From Phoronis australis (lineage: Eukaryota > Phoronida > Phoronidae): DNA of 64,000 nucleotides. This document shows, piece after piece, positions 58,538-64,000 of this stretch; the first letter of the stretch is position 1, and the number at the start of each line of letters is the position of its first letter. The position numbers and the translations under genes are program-made. A model generated the notes under the pieces. The model was not told the DNA's origin, made no database searches, and saw nothing but the letters and a program-made list of their open reading frames with translations. The stretch covers positions 346,108-410,107 of the forward strand of contig NMRA01000281.1 in assembly GCA_002633005.1 (NCBI GenBank), in the 5' to 3' direction.

Positions 58538-61500
58538 CTAGTGCAGGTAGTTGTCAACGGAAGCGAATGCGCATGAGCCTATTCCCGACTTAGCCATAAG
58601 AGACATACACTCGGACGCTTGGTTGATGGTCAGTTCCAGAGGCGGTTGTTTGGGAAGTCCGTGGGATTCTGAAATCGTATGAAAGCGGTTAATGACTGCT
58701 GGCCAGTTGTAGCGCTCTCCGACAATAATTTCCATGAGCCATAAGTGAGTAATTTGGTAATAGTCATTTGCAAGGTTTCCGCATTTAGAGAACCAGTTCT
58801 ATCCACTGAATAACTAGCATCAAACAGGTTCTCAAATCTGGGACCCCAGTAATTGACTATTGCCAGCAATTGGACAATGTTCTATATAAATTTTCTACAC
58901 TGCAAACTACATGCATTGTCCTCAGTGTGTACAAAGAAAGTGACTAGTGAGGTAATTCCTTACTTATTTTGCACAAAAATAATTGACAAAACTAATTTTT
59001 CATTTTTCAAAGGCCGATATCTTTACAGCAATAGAAATTTTCCCAAATGTTGCGTTTTGACATCTAAACAGCATAAACCAAGAATAATAACAGCCAGTGA
59101 GACTAGAATTTTCTTAATCTTTATTTCTAAATTTGAAAAAATTAAAATTTCACTAGTCTGCCATACTGTGTGCCAAATACATTTACAAAAGTATTCAGAC
59201 AAAATCACCCAGAATTCCCTGTCATGATGGACGGACCAAATACATTTACAAAAGTATTCAGACAAAATCACCCAGAATTCCCAGTCATGATGGACGGGCG
59301 AAAGTCTAATTCATCATCAGAGTAGTCTTCTCTCCTGACTGAGAATGTAGGGGAATTAAAAAGATAGTAAGGTTGCTAAGGCATTCTGTAATTAGAATTT
59401 TCCCATGTATCCAACTGCCCATGGGCTTGTAATTGGAGAAAACCGAGTAGCCTTATGTACAGTCTGTTTTCCAAGGTAGTTTAGTGCCTACTTGCCTGTC
59501 TAGCAATGGAGCAAGACCAAGAGATCAGTTTTTGATTTAATGGGGACTAAACGGTGTGGGCACATTCTCGAGTAGGTAACCCAACAACTGAGGATAAACA
59601 GGAAGTTTTGAACGGACACCAGCTTATACTCAGACAGAAATGGTAATCCAACCTAGTCACTAGACAGGTGGACAGTACTTAATGTCTTCTTCATCTCACG
59701 ACGCATTCCATACTCTCATACCTAATATTGCACTGTTCAGAGCAGCACAGACGGGCTCACGTTGAACAGGATCCAACTGAAAACCAACAGGACTATTCCA
59801 CGGGTCTGAGTAAGCCAATAAACTGAACGCATTCTGAAAGAAGGAAACACAAGTCAATAGCCACCGTGAAAAGCCATACATTTTATCCAGCACACTCGAT
59901 GCATTCCAGAAAATCCAATTCTGCTAACAGTTCCACAGACATGCTTTTTTACTTAGTCAGTCCCCTTGGCTCCTTTTACTGCTTAATCTTACTACGCCAG
60001 TAAGGATGATTTAGAAGAAATTTGAGAAGACATTACAAACAAAACAAGTCATACAAGCCCCCTCTCAATAATCTGTTTTTAAAAATGACACACCCAAATG
60101 TCCTTACCTGGAGAGCATTTTTATTTGTTTCACTTTTTCCATTTTCCCTCTTCAGTTGAATGCTCATGGCATTGAGCTCTCGTCCAAACTGTAACATTTT
60201 TTCAATGGCCGCCTGGCTCCCTCCACACATTTGTTTTCTGGGATGATCCATGTCTGAAAATGCAATCATCCTAAAATGAAACACCCTCTGTAGCTCAAAT
60301 GTGAAACAGATGTTGCATCAAATGCGCACTTTTATTGTTACACGCACAAAGTTCACAATACAAAGTAAATATGCCTGGAGCATACCTCCATCCTCGCGGT
60401 TGCATTTGTAAGTTTTCTACACTGATGTCCATTCCTATATTTTGCTTGAACATACCACAATTTCTCATCCTCCAGCGACCTCAAAAGCACGATTTTCTCA
60501 ATGTTTGGTGATATGCAGACAAATCCAACAAAAAATGAATATGAAAATTTTTGTTCAATTATGGATGGCTGGTGTTAACTTTGTTTCAAAGATTTGAAAT
60601 AACGTTTCGGAAGAGTACTGTACCATCGACTTCAACACACTTTAGTATTCTCCAATATGATCAACGTTTTCAAATAATATATTTTGAGAGGGGTATGGTT
60701 TTGAGAATGCCGATAATGCAGAAGACACAAATCAAATGCAATGAAGTGGACCATTTCCATAAAAACCAACACATGGACACCACAAAAGACTGAAAACTAA
60801 AAGAGCTTAGCTTCATAGTTGCATTACTAGCAAACAATTTCTGAGGTTTATTTCGAAAAAAGCCATCAACAATGACACATTGTCACTATTCAACTGATTT
60901 TAATTTGAACAAGAATAAAAGAATATCAATCTTCTAGCAGTTCATGACGACGTAGAACGTAATCAAGGATACCCACCCATATCAGCGGTGTCACCGCTGC
61001 CTGCACCATTCATACAACTGCCGTTAGTTGTCCCGTTACTTATCGACTCCACGTCACTTCCATCCATCTCAACATCAGCGTCTGCTCCGTTTGTTGCCAC
61101 AGTGACTGGATTTGACTCCGATATAGGTCGTAGGTCACAACCACCGGATGAGTGTCCCTGATTTTTAGACGAGATAACTCGTATTGGACTACTGGTTCCT
61201 GAGAGTGGTGCCCTCACGCTGTGATGTACTGGACTCATGCTGGGACTCGACCGTGAACTACCGCTACCATGGCGGCCCCTGGGACTACATATAGCACCAC
61301 GCACTTCGCTATCGGTGCCGTTCACCATTTCGATAAACTGTCTGCATTTGAGCATGAACAGGAGGTTTGTGTTGCGCTCTAGAAGGCCGGGATAAAGCTG
61401 ATGGGTGGTGTCTATGGCCTCACCAATCCTGCCGGCTAAAACCAACTTGTGTATTCCTTGAAACAATATGATGACAAGAGTTAGCAAGCAAGACCAAAGT

Positions 61501-62863
61501 GACTCCCATGCTACTCAACTTTGCAATTCTGCCGGCTAAAACCAACTTGTGTATTCCTTGAAACAATGATATGATGACAAGAGTTAGCAAGCAAGACCAA
61601 AGTGACTCCCATGCTACTCAACTTTGCAATGACAACAACAAAGAAACTATTACAAGATATCCCAATTGTCGATGGAAGAATTTGTTGCGAAAACCTTCAT
61701 ATAATCATTTTGAACAATCGTGATTAAAAAGAAATTTAAACACGCAAATGCAAAAAAAAAAGTTTCCACAATCCCTCAAATTTTTCAGGAAAAGCATTCC
61801 AACTTGTCCTTTGTTTAAAACATTCTTTGAATTATGTTTTTATTCTTAATTTTTCTGTATAATCAGAAGGTCCTAGCAAAATCAAGCTTCCCACTTTAAA
61901 CAGTCAAATATCTGTCAGTCAAGTAATACTTGATCTTGACTTTTTTGCGCTATCCTTCATCACAGCGAGAACACAGAACTAACTACCAACAATGGCCGAT
62001 AGTTGTTACACTAAAGAGCACGTGGATATTAGAAGCAAGTTTGTTCTCGATAACTTAGTAAGGATTTTGCGAGGGGCAACAGTGCTTAATTTTGGAAACA
62101 CAACAAAGTTTGTAATTTACTAGTATAAAGCTGCTTAAACACTGGACGGCCAGGCAAACAACACTGACTGGTTAGGTAAGAGCAGTGGCCGCCAAACAGG
62201 CTAACACAGTGATCAGAAATACAGGACAACATCTGCCAGTGTGACTTGTTTATCACTCAGGATTATGGCCAAAACGTATGTCTAAATGTCGACCGAGTGA
62301 AGTTTCAATCTCTGCCGGCAAGTTTTTGTTATGCATTGAATACATTTCACAATTAGGTTCTAGATTTTGAATACATACTAGTAAATGAACAAAAAACACC
62401 AAAAACACCAAAATAAAATTGCCTCCCCCCAAAGACTCACAAAAAGTATTTTCTAGAAGCCCTACAAAACTCGGCCCACTACCTACTAGAGCTATAAATT
62501 AAACTGCATGTCTCATGACAAATGTATGATGCCATTGGTAACAACATGCAGTTACAGCTCACTCCATCACAGCAAGTCTTCACAGTTGGTCACTCCTCTC
62601 TGCTCATGCTGCTTATAATGGTTTGATCGCAACACCTCCTGCTCCACTCATAACGAGTACTGAGCCACAATAATGGTGGAACGTAATTTGGCGGTTTATT
62701 TTTAGCACGCACTATTACACTAATAAACAAGAAAACTGGCACCGACTCACTTTGTCTGTTTTTGATGGAGACTAATTCTTCTTCAAAAGCCTGTTCCGTG
62801 CTACGAGCGAAGGCCTCAGCTGTGGCACAATAGCCATGGTGGACGAGATATGTGGAGACAATT
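58538..62863 (-). CDS. RANBP9/RANBP10: Ran-binding protein 9/10-like, 3' part (LisH, CTLH and CRA domains)
   Basis: Scaffold protein of the CTLH (GID) E3 ubiquitin ligase complex. Exons 5' to 3': 62751-62863 (Lis[21 protein letters not shown]), 60977-61456 ([24 protein letters not shown], then a Ser/Pro/Gly-rich linker), 60108-60253 ([20 protein letters not shown]), 59722-59833 ([20 protein letters not shown]), 58538-58668 ([18 protein letters not shown], ending [13 protein letters not shown] and stop). Exon junctions are in phase, and the first junction recreates the conserved NRQR-I-KLVLAG. The 62863 end begins one base into a codon (phase 2), so the SPRY-domain exons must lie upstream; I find none up to 64000, so the gene continues outside the window. 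One invertebrate gene usually corresponds to both vertebrate paralogues. Confidence 0.93.
58759..58863. mobile_element. Small palindromic MITE, family 1
   Basis: Ends AATAGTCATTTGC and inverted AATAGTCAATTACTG, with internal GAGAACCAGTTC and CAGGTTCTCAAA. In the last intron of the RANBP9/10-like gene, just upstream of its final exon. Confidence 0.6.
59173..59395. repeat. Interspersed repeat family 2 copy with an internal 63-bp tandem duplication
   Basis: Two tandem 63-bp units (59173 and 59236) contain TATTCAGACAAAATCACCC, AGAATTCCC and TCATGATGGACGG, then ATTCATCATCAGAGTAGTCTT and GAATGTAGGGGAATTAAA. Related sequences occur at 15309-15440, 23603-23745, 10545-10675, 13385-13495 and, more diverged, 5080-5225, some inverted. 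No coding potential seen. Confidence 0.5.
61425..61627. repeat. 100-bp tandem duplication across a RANBP9/10 exon boundary
   Basis: 61425-61524 and 61525-61627 are nearly identical. The first contains the 5' end of the CTLH exon and its acceptor (exon start 61456). The second repeats 32 exon bases and the acceptor (start at 61556). An exon starting at 61556 would add 100 bp and shift the reading frame, so the inner site is the productive one. Confidence 0.8.
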
Positions 62864-64000
62864 CTGCAACAGACTTCAAATCTTGTACGAAACAACGCAA
62901 ACTGATAAACCAATGTTGTGCATTCATTGTGCTCACGGCTAGTGAGATTATTTTTCAATGGCAAGTCATGCTTGGATTGACTTGACGTGCCCACCCCTTT
63001 CATGAGTCCTCATAGGCTCTTCCTCACCTTACCAATCATAACATTTTGTGCCTATTCAAATCGTTGCCTGAGTGAGTCGATCCTTAAGGGGAATTTTTTA
63101 ATCACTTGAGAGTAATTTTTGGGTCTCATGAGGAGAATTTCACGTGATTTAAATATTTTTCAGAAGGGAATGACCGATATTCAGCCCTAGAATTGAGGGA
63201 ATTAAGGGCCCTGTATCCAGGGTGGAGTTCATAAGTGACATTTGATGTGTTAAAAGCAAAACTGAACCAAATGCTTTCAGTCAAAAAACAAATTTCGATT
63301 TAGGCCACTTCACTTTATAAAATCGGGCATATCTTGATCCATGCTCACTTTAGAAGTGATCTCTGTGCTCAGAAAAAGATTAAAAGTTTGTTATTTCTTC
63401 AGACCAAGTTGATAAATAATTTCCAGTCACACAGTGACCTGAAGTTTTTTACAAACTTTTTCTGAAAAAATATGTAATTTACAGTTCGTTCTAAAACCAG
63501 AAGTAACAGCTTTTTTGACTTAAGAACAATTTGCTCCCAATTTTATAACGGTAAGTGGCCTGGATCAAAACATTTTTTGAAAGAAAACACATATTTTATG
63601 CCTCTTTAACTAGTTCAACTGTGTTTTATCTTGGGAAGAAGATGCAGTTGTTAACCGCTGACAGTGTACCCAGTCAAACTTTAAAAGTCATTGTTGGGGG
63701 ACAGTTTACACTTAAAATACAGCGTCGATCTGACCCCCACCCACGGCACTCCTGCAAAACTACAATCTCACTTAGTAGTATTTTGTTTGCGTAATTATTC
63801 ATAATAACTCTATGAGTTCCTCCAAGTGAACCAAACTGTCATTAATTTCAATCTGTAAAGATACAACATATTTAGCAGTACTCTGTCTAATACACATTTA
63901 TTAACAACTACTCCACTGGGCACCTTCCGAGTGAACCCAACTGCCATTAACTTCTGTAAGGATACATCACATCTACCAGTATTCTGTACACATAATTATT
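62864..64000 (-). other. Intron of the RANBP9/10-like gene, continuing off the window
   Basis: No SPRY-domain exon is recognisable. A repeat shared with 37905-38025 lies at 63085-63230. Confidence 0.6.
63085..63230. repeat. Repeat shared with 37905-38025 (inverted)
   Basis: GGGGAATTTTTTAATCAC, AAATATTTTTCAGAAGGGAA and ATTCAGCCCTAGAATTGAGG have counterparts on the opposite strand at 37905-38025. Two copies of an otherwise unidentified repeat. Confidence 0.45.

Overview
Intron-rich animal nuclear DNA. Exons are short, splice sites are canonical GT/AG, the proteins are closest to metazoan families, and intergenic DNA is AT-rich and full of small transposon-like repeats. The high heterozygosity, seen as pairs of diverged copies of the same locus, fits a wild outbred and probably marine invertebrate. 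I cannot name the species or phylum. Nothing here is prokaryotic: there are no operons, CRISPR arrays or phage genes.

Layout. 1-5.3 kb: no recognisable gene. 5.3-32.6 kb (minus strand): a complete LONP2 gene, the peroxisomal Lon protease, in 18 coding exons giving 843 residues with a C-terminal SKL peroxisomal signal. 32.8-37.5 kb (plus): an F-box/leucine-rich-repeat gene whose first coding exon is only 24 bp and whose start codon lies about 220 bp from the LONP2 start (head to head). 37.5-40.6 kb: intergenic, with a 22-bp minisatellite and repeats. 40.6-46.5 kb (minus): an MCUR1/CCDC90-family mitochondrial inner-membrane protein. 46.9-53.6 kb (plus): UBE2C, the E2 of the anaphase-promoting complex, divergent from MCUR1 across about 380 bp. 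58.5-62.9 kb (minus): the 3' half of a RANBP9/RANBP10 gene, tail to tail with UBE2C; its SPRY-encoding 5' exons lie beyond the window.

Assembly. Three stretches occur twice in tandem, and each pair is separated by Ns (903 Ns at 11574-12476, single Ns at 30255 and 42676). At the two single-N joins the first copy stops exactly at the N and the second copy starts exactly after it. The best explanation is that two haplotypes were placed end to end, not that exons were really duplicated. Comparing the copies is useful: it reveals insertions present in one copy only, with target-site duplications, including a 495-bp hAT-like element and a 303-bp solo-LTR-like element.

Four of the five genes act in protein turnover: a Lon protease, an F-box receptor, an E2 enzyme and a CTLH-complex scaffold. 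I know of no functional link between them and treat the grouping as probably chance. I found no convincing undescribed system. The most worthwhile leads are the two short divergent promoters, the one-copy transposon insertions, and several small palindromic repeat families.
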